64,000 nucleotides of DNA from [Clostridium] aerotolerans DSM 5434. Its GTDB lineage: Bacteria > Bacillota > Clostridia > Lachnospirales > Lachnospiraceae. The stretch covers positions 186,001 through 250,000 of the forward strand of contig NZ_JHWJ01000004.1 of the NCBI RefSeq assembly GCF_000687555.1, read 5' to 3'. The stretch's first letter is position 1. Every line of letters starts with the position of its first letter. Shown here in pieces: positions 1 through 7,784 of the stretch. The translations under genes and the position numbers were made by a program. The notes beneath the pieces are model-generated. The model was given only the letters and a program-made list of their open reading frames with translations, was not told the DNA's origin and did not search any database.

Positions 1-1365
1 CTTGGAATAACTGGCAGTCAGAGGTTCTTTTAAGAATACGGTGATGGTCCACATGAGACCAAATAGCAGGTAAGAGGCGGGAACCAAGATAGAGATGGAT
101 ACGCCCATGATAGCCAGGATACCGATGATTGCTGCAAAAAGTCCGGAGAGACATTCATAAATGGTGGTTTTATAATAGAAGGACAAAAAGGGGATGCCCA
201 CTCCCGCTAAAATTCCAAGTGCACCTCCGAGGGCCGGATTTGCTGCCATGAAAAACCAGATGGGAAACCATGGGAGCAGCATTAACAGCATAAAACTTTT
301 CTTTTCTGGTGCCTTTGGCTTTGTGGGAACTCCAAAGAAATCATCCCAATGAATCATCAATTGAAAGTCACCCTCTACACGGTATTTTTGCTCCATCAGG
401 GCTTTTTGACCGTCCGTTTCTCCTTTTGCGATACTCATCCATAGAGACAGTGGGGTTTCGATTTTAGTTGTATAAGGAACAAAATCCTCTGTCAGTACCT
501 TTGCCCCAGTACCAGTCATTAAAATCTGGTATGTTTTATTGACATCACTGTAATTCATCTCCAGTACACGGTCTTTTAGAGACCAGGATTTGGGATTATA
601 AAGAGCTGCCATTTGTTTTGTAAAAGTAAGAGCGGGGTCAGAAAAAGGCTGTGTCTGATCTTTCGGGTCATCGTTTAATCCCCAGCTTTCGTTGGCCGCC
701 TGTTCAAACATCTCTCTTGGAAGAATAAGCTGGCGAAGGCCCTGTTTTGTCTCTGGTGTAATATTTCCCAAGGCAAATTCTGAACCAGCGGACCGGACCA
801 ATGAAAGGTACTCTTCCGTTCGATTCTTTAGTTCCGGAACCCGAAACAGCTCTCCCTGACCGCTGGTTATGGATTCGTAATTTCCCTTGCCTAGATAATG
901 GTCGAATTGAAGGTACACGGAGTCGTAATTGCCCTGTGAGGTATAAAAGCCGCAGGTAGACATTAGGAGCCAGCGTTTGCCTGACATATCATATCTGGGT
1001 GGGTGGGAGCCGGTGTCGGAATCTTCTGTCATATAAGGAAGTGACATAGGAAGCTGCCGGTCCATTAAGGCCTTAAGCTTTGATGGGAGACCGTAATAGT
1101 AGAGAGGGAAGCTCCAGATAATTAAATCCGCAGCCAGTATTTTATCAATGACAGACGCCATATCATCAGAGATACAGCATTTTCCAGGAGTCTTGTTCCA
1201 GCAGCCAAAACAGCCGGTGCAAGGCTTAATATCCATCTTATATACGGGAAGTATTTCTTTGTTCATGGAGATGGCTTCAGACATGCCGTCTAAAAATGCA
1301 TTGGTAAGCCTCATGGTATTGCTCTTTTCGCCTCTTGGACTTCCGTTTAACACAAGTACATTCAT
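1..1365 (-). CDS. Flavodoxin-fold NAD(P)H/FMN oxidoreductase with membrane tail, 3' end outside window
   Basis: The reading frame stays open from the ATG at 1365 to the window edge, so at least 455 residues are present and the C-terminus is missing. The N-terminus has the flavodoxin-like signature VLNGSPRGEKSNT, and about residue 50 carries the Cys-rich segment PCTGCFGCW followed by GKCCISDDM, as in NADPH-dependent FMN reductase/iron-sulfur flavoprotein relatives. After about residue 340 come three hydrophobic stretches likely to span the membrane, which is unusual for this fold. The start codon overlaps the stop of the upstream PadR gene by 4 bases (ATGA), implying translational coupling and PadR control. 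The substrate is unknown. Family call is good; function is inferred. Confidence 0.75.
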   Translation of the reverse strand, partial: MNVLVLNGSPRGEKSNTMRLTNAFLDGMSEAISMNKEILPVYKMDIKPCTGCFGCWNKTPGKCCISDDMASVIDKILAADLIIWSFPLYYYGLPSKLKALMDRQLPMSLPYMTEDSDTGSHPPRYDMSGKRWLLMSTCGFYTSQGNYDSVYLQFDHYLGKGNYESITSGQGELFRVPELKNRTEEYLSLVRSAGSEFALGNITPETKQGLRQLILPREMFEQAANESWGLNDDPKDQTQPFSDPALTFTKQMAALYNPKSWSLKDRVLEMNYSDVNKTYQILMTGTGAKVLTEDFVPYTTKIETPLSLWMSIAKGETDGQKALMEQKYRVEGDFQLMIHWDDFFGVPTKPKAPEKKSFMLLMLLPWFPIWFFMAANPALGGALGILAGVGIPFLSFYYKTTIYECLSGLFAAIIGILAIMGVSISILVPASYLLFGLMWTITVFLKEPLTASYSK

Positions 1366-1910
1366 TGGATTTCCTCCATTTTCTTTATGCTGCGGTTGGT
1401 CCAGTCTATGCACATCTTAATATAGCTGTTGCCGAAATCCGCAGTCAGCTGCCAGTACAGAGTTTCCCTTTTATCAACAAGTTCACCGTACTGCTCTGTA
1501 GTTTTCGGGACATGGCTCAGCTCGTCTGAGTACGCTTCACAGTCCCTGATAAATTCCTTTAGCATGGATATGTTCTCTTCTGGTGTCCGGCAGCCGGAAA
1601 AAAACACCTTCATTAAGAATGCATTCTTGGATCCTTTGTTAAATTCCTTATTTTCTTTGGAGAGCCAGGTCAAAAATTCTCGCTTTCCTTCTTCTGTAAT
1701 GGTATAAAGCTTTTTGCTGGGCTTGTCTGTCTGAACGATGATTTCACAGGTCACTAATTCCTTTTTTTCCAGCTTGTTTAATTCTAAGTATATGTGGCTG
1801 GCCTGAGCGTACCAGAAAAATCGTATGGATGAACTAAATGCTTTTGCTAATTCGTAGCCAGTCATGCTTCCGTAGGAAAGAAAGCCAAGAATGCTATGGG
1901 ACAGGGACAT
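1362..1910 (-). CDS. PadR-family transcriptional regulator
   Basis: The 182-residue protein begins with the PadR winged-helix pattern (SILGFLSYGSMTGYELAKAF, then HIYLELNKLEKKELV and the wing TKLYTIT-like KKLYTITEEGKREF), followed by a helical C-terminal dimerisation domain. PadR proteins are repressors, often of stress or detoxification genes. The gene is followed with a 4-base overlap by a flavodoxin-like oxidoreductase, so it most likely controls that gene and itself. A 9-bp-arm palindrome lies just upstream of the start and fits an autoregulatory operator. The effector cannot be read from sequence. Confidence 0.88.
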   Translation of the reverse strand: MSLSHSILGFLSYGSMTGYELAKAFSSSIRFFWYAQASHIYLELNKLEKKELVTCEIIVQTDKPSKKLYTITEEGKREFLTWLSKENKEFNKGSKNAFLMKVFFSGCRTPEENISMLKEFIRDCEAYSDELSHVPKTTEQYGELVDKRETLYWQLTADFGNSYIKMCIDWTNRSIKKMEEIQ

Positions 1911-1926
1911 ATGAACACCTCCATTT

Positions 1927-1946
1927 ATAGTATAAAATTATACTAT
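1927..1946. promoter_or_regulatory. Candidate PadR operator palindrome
   Basis: The arms ATAGTATAA and TTATACTAT are perfect inverted repeats separated by 2 bases, 17 bases upstream of the padR start. Position and symmetry suggest PadR autoregulation; binding is inferred. Confidence 0.55.
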
Positions 1947-2020
1947 GATAATATTATAATAAAGTCAAGAATAATCTTATTAATTTTATTATATTTTTTA
2001 GATAACTTAGAAAACTTCTC

Positions 2021-2049
2021 TTGACAAAAAGGCAGAAATCTTGTAAAAT
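2021..2049 (+). promoter_or_regulatory. Sigma-A promoter of the tRNA-Phe/tRNA-Gly pair
   Basis: TTGACA at 2021-2026, a 17-base spacer and TAAAAT at 2044-2049, ending about 20 bases before the tRNA-Phe 5' end. Confidence 0.7.
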
Positions 2050-2070
2050 TACTCGTGTTCCAAGCGGTTA

Positions 2071-2143
<73 letters not shown>

Positions 2144-2182
2144 TTGTGCATCTGGCACACTTGAAGTAATTTAATATTCCAT

Positions 2183-2253
2183 GCGGGTGTAGTTCAATGG
2201 TAGAACACTAGCCTTCCAAGCTAGATACGTGGGTTCGATTCCCATCACCCGCT
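2183..2253 (+). tRNA. tRNA-Gly (anticodon TCC)
   Basis: A 71-base cloverleaf. Acceptor GCGGGTG pairs perfectly with CACCCGC at 2246-2252, followed by discriminator T. The anticodon loop CTTCCAA carries TCC, and the T-arm has GGGTTCGATTCCC. CCA is not encoded. It lies 39 bases after tRNA-Phe and probably shares its transcript. Confidence 0.95.
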
Positions 2254-2268
2254 TTTTTCATGCCCGTG

Positions 2269-2316
2269 GACCGGTGATACGAGATTTCCTTTGAAGTCTT
2301 ATGTCACCGGTCTTTT
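2269..2316 (+). terminator. Rho-independent terminator after the tRNA pair
   Basis: Perfect arms GACCGGTGA (2269-2277) and TCACCGGTC (2304-2312), followed by a T run. Confidence 0.75.
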
Positions 2317-2802
2317 TGCATGCTATAGGACGGTGTAAATAACAAATAAAGTTCCTCCCAGGCTGCTTAACTCCCTTTTATGAGTATAGGGGGCAGGCCA
2401 TTGTGATTGTTTGTCCTTGATTGGGAAAAATGTAACAATCCCCATGGCAAAGTGAGAAAGTTGGATCGATAGCATTAAAAGTTTATAAAAAATATTGATA
2501 ACTTATTATGTTTCTAAAAAAATACAATCCAGATACTACGGTTCTATGTGGTTATAGGTGTCTTGGTTGATAAAAAAATAACTAACAATCCCCATGGAAA
2601 TCTGTGATTAAGCGACTGCGAATGAGACAAGGCTGACAAAATAAAAACGATTCTCTTCTTAAGAAACCTTGTAAAGGAGCTGAGTTCTCAATCATTACCT
2701 CATTTCAGCTTGTTAAAATCAAAGAAATAGTCCAAGGCTTCGTGAAATAAAAAACAGAGTAGGATAAAAAAATATCAATCCTATGTGAAATTATTATTTA
2801 AA
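2317..2802. other. Non-coding stretch with a 15-bp direct repeat
   Basis: No convincing gene is visible. The only structure noticed is the direct repeat TAACAATCCCCATGG at 2433-2447 and 2583-2597, exactly 150 bases apart, and a short dyad TAGGAT/ATCCTA at about 2760-2783 just upstream of the aldehyde dehydrogenase promoter. Confidence 0.5.
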
Positions 2803-2864
2803 TTGACAGAATAAATCTCCGGCATATAATGAACAGTACAGAAAGCAACCAACGGAAATGGTTG
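2803..2864 (+). promoter_or_regulatory. Promoter and leader dyad of the aldehyde dehydrogenase gene
   Basis: TTGACA (2803-2808), 16-base spacer, TATAAT (2825-2830). Just downstream, CAACCA (2846-2851) and TGGTTG (2859-2864) form a perfect inverted repeat that could be an operator or a small leader hairpin. Confidence 0.7.
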
Positions 2865-2901
2865 AAAACACATATATGAAACATGGAAAGGAGATAGCAA
2901 T

Positions 2902-4389
2902 ATGGTGAACATAGAACTTCAAAAAAAATATCAACTCTTTATAGGAGGACAGTGGAAGGACGCTTCCGATGGGAAAACCTTTGCTACCACATCTCCTGCT
3001 GACGGATCCCTTCTGGCAGAGTGTGCGGAAGCAACAAAAGAGGACGTAGATGAAGCGGTTAAAGAGGCATGGAAGGCATTTGAAACATGGAAGCATGTTT
3101 CCGTGAAAGAAAGAGCCGCTATTTTAAATAAAATTGCAGATATCATTGATGAGAATAAAGAGCACCTTGCAATGGTGGAGACTTTAGATAACGGTAAGCC
3201 AATCAGAGAGACACTTAACGTTGACATCCCTCTGGCAGCCCAGCACTTTAGATACTTTGCAGGCTGTATTCTGGCAGATGAGGGCACTGCTAACATCATG
3301 GATGGGAACACTTTAAGTCTGATTTTAAGAGAGCCAATCGGTGTTGTAGGTCAGATTGTACCCTGGAACTTCCCGTTCTTAATGGCTTCCTGGAAGCTGG
3401 CACCCGTACTGGCAAGCGGTTGCTGTACTGTGTTTAAAACTTCCAGTACAACTCCCTTAAGTGTTCTGGAGCTGGCGAGACTGATTGAAGATGTCATTCC
3501 AGCAGGTGTATTTAACGTAATTACAGGTGCTGGTTCCAAATCAGGACAGTATATGTTAGAGCATGAGGGCTTCCGTAAGCTCGCTTTTACAGGATCAACA
3601 GAAGTAGGAAGAAGTGTGGCTCTGGCTGCGGCTGAAAAGCTCATTCCTGCTACCTTAGAGCTGGGCGGAAAATCAGCAAATATCTTTTTTGAAGACTGTG
3701 ACTGGGAGATGGCTATGGACGGAATCCAGCTTGGAATCCTGTTTAACCAGGGCCAGGTATGCTGTGCAGGCTCCAGAGTCTTTGTTCAGGAAAGCATTTA
3801 CGACAAGTTCGTAGAAGAAGCAGTTAAGCGCTTTAATCAGGTGAAGGTAGGTCTTCCCTGGGAAGAAGATACCCAGATGGGAAGCCAGGTCAACAATGGC
3901 CAGTTAAAGAAGATTTTAAGCTATATCGATATAGCCAAATCTGAAGGTGCTACCGTCCTTTGTGGAGGAGAAAAGCTAAATGAAAACGGACTGGAAAGCG
4001 GAGCTTTCATGAAACCGACTCTCCTTGGCAATGTAACCAATGATATGAGAGTGGCGCAGGAAGAAATCTTCGGGCCAGTGGCAAGTATCATTAAGTTCAA
4101 GACAGAAGATGAAGTAGTAAAAATGGCAAACGACAGTGAATTCGGTCTTGGCGGAGCCGTATGGACCAGAGACATTAACCGCGCCATCCGGGTAGCCAGA
4201 TCCGTGGAAACAGGACGTATGTGGGTCAATACCTATAACAGCATTCCAGAGGGCGCACCCTTTGGCGGCGTTAAGACTTCCGGTATCGGCCGTGAGACTC
4301 ATAAGGTAATGCTGGAGCATTATACTCAGATGAAGAATATCATAATTAACTTAAGTGAGACTCCATCTGGTTTCTATCCTAAAAAGTAA
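2902..4389 (+). CDS. NAD(P)-dependent aldehyde dehydrogenase (ALDH superfamily)
   Basis: This 495-residue enzyme has the full length of a classical soluble ALDH, which oxidises an aldehyde to its carboxylate with NAD(P). Visible landmarks are VPWNFP (about 153-158, cofactor and oxyanion region), FTGSTEVGR (229-237), the general base in LELGGK (Glu253), the nucleophile in GQVCCAGSR (Cys287), and EEIFGP near residue 390. It is monocistronic: a sigma-A promoter precedes it, an AGGAG ribosome site lies before the ATG, and a terminator follows. Substrate range cannot be decided; betaine-, acet- or other aldehydes are possible. It is not the CoA-acylating type found in the microcompartment locus. 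Confidence 0.9.
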   Translation: MVNIELQKKYQLFIGGQWKDASDGKTFATTSPADGSLLAECAEATKEDVDEAVKEAWKAFETWKHVSVKERAAILNKIADIIDENKEHLAMVETLDNGKPIRETLNVDIPLAAQHFRYFAGCILADEGTANIMDGNTLSLILREPIGVVGQIVPWNFPFLMASWKLAPVLASGCCTVFKTSSTTPLSVLELARLIEDVIPAGVFNVITGAGSKSGQYMLEHEGFRKLAFTGSTEVGRSVALAAAEKLIPATLELGGKSANIFFEDCDWEMAMDGIQLGILFNQGQVCCAGSRVFVQESIYDKFVEEAVKRFNQVKVGLPWEEDTQMGSQVNNGQLKKILSYIDIAKSEGATVLCGGEKLNENGLESGAFMKPTLLGNVTNDMRVAQEEIFGPVASIIKFKTEDEVVKMANDSEFGLGGAVWTRDINRAIRVARSVETGRMWVNTYNSIPEGAPFGGVKTSGIGRETHKVMLEHYTQMKNIIINLSETPSGFYPKK

Positions 4390-4454
4390 GACCTGTCTCC
4401 CTGAAATCAAAGAGTTTCTCAATGGTTGAATGAAAAGGTGGATATGGTGATATC

Positions 4455-4490
4455 AAAAAAACCGTAGGACATAATCCTGCGGTTTTTTTT
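4455..4490. terminator. Bidirectional terminator between convergent genes
   Basis: An A run, then arms ACCGTAGGA and TCCTGCGGT with loop CATAA, then eight Ts. It serves the aldehyde dehydrogenase (+) and the AraC-lipoprotein gene (-). Confidence 0.85.
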
Positions 4491-4516
4491 GAGATTGTTT
4501 CAGTATTTACCACTTA

Positions 4517-6466
4517 TTATTTGGTTTCAAGTACAGCATCTACTATGATATCCAGCTGTGTCGTCATGGATATGATGTCATTGAACCAAAATAGGTTCTT
4601 TGATGCCTTTATGAGTCGTCCCTCTTTGACTGCAGGTAAATTGTTCCATATAGGATTGTCCGATAACACATGATCATCTGTATTTAAAAGAATATAATCA
4701 CCTACATATTCAGGCATGGCTTCAAAGGAAAGATCGGCTTGTCCTGTTGATTTGAAATCTTCTGTTTCAAAAACAGCCTGAAGCTTTTCGGGCGCGGGAA
4801 AACCGAGAAAATCATAGACAAGTCCGCCGCCTCGTCCACCCTGGAATGCCCGGAGAAAGCCATCCCGGATATCTACGCAGATGAAACTTTTCTGAAGCAG
4901 ACCTGCTTTTTCCAGTTCCGCTTTTGAAGATGCCAGCTTTTCATCAAATGTCTGAATCAGTTCTTCCGCCTTTTCTGAGCGGTTAAACACATCTCCGAAG
5001 AATCGCAGTCTCTCCCGGTAGTCCATATTAAAATAGTCACTTGCCAGGGTTGGAGCTATTTTAGAAAGCTTCTCATAGGTTTGTTCATCCTCGGTGTTCC
5101 ATAAGATAAGGTCAGGGTCCAGTGCCATGATCTCTTCCTCGTTGATGGAAAATGCATCAATCACTGAAACCTCCTGTGTCTGGGGTTCAAAGGCGGAGCC
5201 GGTATTGAATGAGGTGGCTACAGGGGTCACGCCAAGTGCCAGTAAATCTCCCTGTACGAAAATGACCACCACACGCTTTGGATCCGCCGGTATTTCCACG
5301 TCTCCATATTTCATGTGTATCGTTTTCGTTTCTGAAGTTCCCTTCTTATTGGCCTCTGCCTTCGGTGCTTCAGTTGTCACCTCTGAGGTCTGTGCAGATT
5401 CCGTGGTTTTTGTATTTACAGGTGCGGGACTGCAGGCCGACACCATCAGCATAAGCGACATAGCAGCCATAATGACTGCTTTGCTTCGTATCTGTCTTAA
5501 CATAAAGCTTGCTCCTTTATCTATGAGTTTGTCATAACTAACCATACGCTCCTCATTATAAGGAAAGGAAATCAGGTTTCCAATGGAGTAATCTATCATG
5601 TTGGATTGTGAAGTCTCTCTATATTTGCTTGGGGCCATCCCAATATTTTTCATAAATAAGCGGTATAGGCTGTACTCATCGGCAAAACCGCAATGAAGGG
5701 CAATCTCCCGAACGGAAGCATTGCTGGTCACCAGACATTTCTTTGCAGCGTCTAGTCGTTTTTTAATCAGGTAATTTTGGGGAGCCATGCCAATCTGCTG
5801 CTTAAAGCTTCTGTGAAAATGGCTGTAGCTGATGCCGAGCATCTGGCACAGCTCCTGAATGACAATTGCTTCCCTGTAATGGGAATCCAGATATCTCCTT
5901 GCCATGGAAATGATATCCGGCTGGGATACCTGAATGTTACCCATTTCCAACTCCTCATAAATCTCGTAGACAAAGCGGTAAAAGGCGGTTTTTCCGTAAA
6001 ATACATTTAGCGGCGTGGGGCCTTTCCATTTTTCATACATCTTACACAGCTCTTCTGAGAAGAAAAGAGGATTGTGAGGCTTAAATCCATACTGCTGACG
6101 AAATGGATTCACTTCTTTTATCAACCGAAGATATTCTCCCCTGTGAAATGCCGGTTCTCCGGTTTTATAAAAGACCATGTAATATTCCAGCCAGCCGCAA
6201 TGGGAATGGATGCTTAATTCTGTTCCCTTGCCCCCGTGAAACAGCCCAAAACGTTCCATGTTGTATGCGGTATTATTTAGCACGACCTCCGCTTTTTCGC
6301 CGCTGGTAAAGAGAAACGTACTGGCAGGAAGGTGATAGTTACACAAGGGTTCCTCTGGTGAAATTAAGTTGTGACGGATATCTAAAAGAGAAATGGCTGC
6401 CCGATTCCATAGATCAATTGCGGCAGATAGGTTCTCATGAGTAAAAACGGTCTCTTTGTTGTTCAT
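4517..6466 (-). CDS. AraC-family regulator fused in frame to a siderophore-binding lipoprotein
   Basis: One 649-codon frame encodes two unlike parts. Residues 1-175 are an effector-sensing region. About 185-290 are the double helix-turn-helix of AraC regulators (IVIQELCQMLGISYSHFHRSF, then VREIALHCGFADEYSLYRLF). Met322 opens a typical lipoprotein signal, with hydrophobic stretch AVIMAAMSLMLMVSAC ending in lipobox VSAC. A TroA-like periplasmic-binding domain (residues about 375-649) follows, as in ferric-siderophore binding proteins. AAAGGAG lies 8 bases before the Met322 codon (5503), so a separate 328-residue lipoprotein could be translated. Known Btr-like fusions keep the binding domain in the cytoplasm; an embedded lipobox is odd. 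No transporter genes adjoin it; a FecCD-type importer is at the far end of the window. Confidence 0.8.
   Translation of the reverse strand: MNNKETVFTHENLSAAIDLWNRAAISLLDIRHNLISPEEPLCNYHLPASTFLFTSGEKAEVVLNNTAYNMERFGLFHGGKGTELSIHSHCGWLEYYMVFYKTGEPAFHRGEYLRLIKEVNPFRQQYGFKPHNPLFFSEELCKMYEKWKGPTPLNVFYGKTAFYRFVYEIYEELEMGNIQVSQPDIISMARRYLDSHYREAIVIQELCQMLGISYSHFHRSFKQQIGMAPQNYLIKKRLDAAKKCLVTSNASVREIALHCGFADEYSLYRLFMKNIGMAPSKYRETSQSNMIDYSIGNLISFPYNEERMVSYDKLIDKGASFMLRQIRSKAVIMAAMSLMLMVSACSPAPVNTKTTESAQTSEVTTEAPKAEANKKGTSETKTIHMKYGDVEIPADPKRVVVIFVQGDLLALGVTPVATSFNTGSAFEPQTQEVSVIDAFSINEEEIMALDPDLILWNTEDEQTYEKLSKIAPTLASDYFNMDYRERLRFFGDVFNRSEKAEELIQTFDEKLASSKAELEKAGLLQKSFICVDIRDGFLRAFQGGRGGGLVYDFLGFPAPEKLQAVFETEDFKSTGQADLSFEAMPEYVGDYILLNTDDHVLSDNPIWNNLPAVKEGRLIKASKNLFWFNDIISMTTQLDIIVDAVLETK
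5501..5520 (-). promoter_or_regulatory. Internal ribosome binding site and start of the lipoprotein half
   Basis: On the minus strand AAAGGAG is followed 8 bases later by an in-frame ATG (first base 5503) that opens a textbook lipoprotein signal peptide. It would give a free 328-residue binding protein besides, or instead of, the fusion. Confidence 0.6.
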
Positions 6467-6500
6467 ATTGGATGCTCCTTTGAAAAAAGAATCAAGAAGA

Positions 6501-6518
6501 AGTTAGATTAAACTAACT
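6501..6518. promoter_or_regulatory. Palindrome upstream of the AraC-lipoprotein gene
   Basis: AGTTAG and CTAACT are perfect inverted arms around a 6-base AT centre, 35 bases upstream of the start codon. The TTAG/CTAA half-sites recall metal-dependent DtxR/IdeR operators, which would suit an iron-uptake gene, but the match is only partial. Confidence 0.4.
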
Positions 6519-6928
6519 ACTCTTCCGATTCTAACACACTGCACATGAATTGTATAGAGAATACGTTTTTGTATAAGGAATGGTTTCTTATATTGAAGCT
6601 GCAAGAGAGGAATTAAGTGAAATACTGGAATTTTCAGTAACTGCGGACAGGTTAAAGCTAGAAAACTATACTTGTATGCAATCTCTTTAGAAATGATTAT
6701 GAGATATAAAAGTGGAAAGAACTTGGATGCAAAAATAATTCTAAAAAATATAGTGAAAATGTTCATAATATAGTTGATTTATGTATAAATATGTGATATG
6801 TTTTACAAAAGAGTGTTGATAATGTATTCGAATAAAAACATAAAGAGCAAAAATTATGTGCATCAACCGGGATACTGATGTGCAATCTATGATATTACAT
6901 ATGAAACGTGTTTAGGGAGGCCAAACCA
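6519..6928. other. AT-rich intergenic region between divergent regulator genes
   Basis: No gene is visible. For the downstream GntR gene a possible promoter is TTGATT-N17-TATGTT around 6773-6801. No strong dyad matching the other GntR operators was seen. Confidence 0.35.
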
Positions 6929-7642
6929 ATGATAGATATAGAGCTTGAAAAGAACGATTCAAAGAATGATGTTTATTACCAGCTTCGCAACCAGATCTTA
7001 AATATGGATATTAAGCCAGGAGAGAGGCTCAGCGAAAATCTCTTATCCAGCCAGATGAATGTAGGAAGAAATGCGGTAAGAGAGGCCTTGTCCCGTTTGG
7101 TGGAAGAGGGATATATCGTAGTTTACCCTCAAAGGGGAACTGAGGTTACCTTGATTGACAGGGAGCGCATCCGCCAGGCCGTTTTTTCCCATACGGTGTT
7201 AGAGCAGGCGATGATTGAAGAGCTTTGCAGCCAGGGACTTACAAAGGAGCAGCTTAAGAGTCTGGAAGAGGTACTGACAAGGCAAAAGTCAGAGAGCAAC
7301 CAGCAAAACATCATGGATTTTCTCATAATGGAACAGGAGCTTCACTATCTCTTTTCCTCCTTTTGTGGAAGAGAGTATTCCTGGGAGGTGTTCCGCACCC
7401 TGGATTGTGACCTGTTACGGCTTAACTATCTGCAATATACCACATTTAACTATCGAATCGATATGTCCTCATTGACCAGCTGGGAGCATTCCCAGGTGGA
7501 GGGACGGCTATTGGTGGATCATTTACGGCGGCGGGATGCGGAAGCGGCTTCCTTAATCTGCGCCAACCATTTTAATACCATCTTATGGAATGCAGGAACG
7601 CTTCAGGAAATCTATCCACAGTTCTTTTCCGGGCAGGCTTAG
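6929..7642 (+). CDS. GntR-family regulator, FadR/FCD subfamily
   Basis: A 237-residue regulator. The N-terminal winged helix (YYQLRNQILNMDIKPGERLS, then NVGRNAVREALSRLVEEGYI and the wing VYPQRGTEV) is followed by an all-helical FCD-type ligand domain with its metal-site histidines (HYLFSSF, HLRRRD, NHFN). An in-frame GTG exists at 6908, but GGGAGG sits 8 bases before the ATG at 6929, which is therefore chosen. It precedes the permease-HyuA-HExxH operon by 142 bases in the same direction and is the obvious candidate to control it. The ligand is unknown; FCD proteins usually sense organic acids. Confidence 0.87.
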   Translation: MIDIELEKNDSKNDVYYQLRNQILNMDIKPGERLSENLLSSQMNVGRNAVREALSRLVEEGYIVVYPQRGTEVTLIDRERIRQAVFSHTVLEQAMIEELCSQGLTKEQLKSLEEVLTRQKSESNQQNIMDFLIMEQELHYLFSSFCGREYSWEVFRTLDCDLLRLNYLQYTTFNYRIDMSSLTSWEHSQVEGRLLVDHLRRRDAEAASLICANHFNTILWNAGTLQEIYPQFFSGQA

Positions 7643-7784
7643 GGTACCTGACCGGATAGAGATATATGTTAATGATGAAGAAAGAAAGGAGACTGGGGTT
7701 ACAGGGGGATAAGAAAAAGCAGTATTTTTATAAGGCCATAATAGCAAGAGTATGTGGAGAATAAAAAGTTGAGGAGGTATTTAC

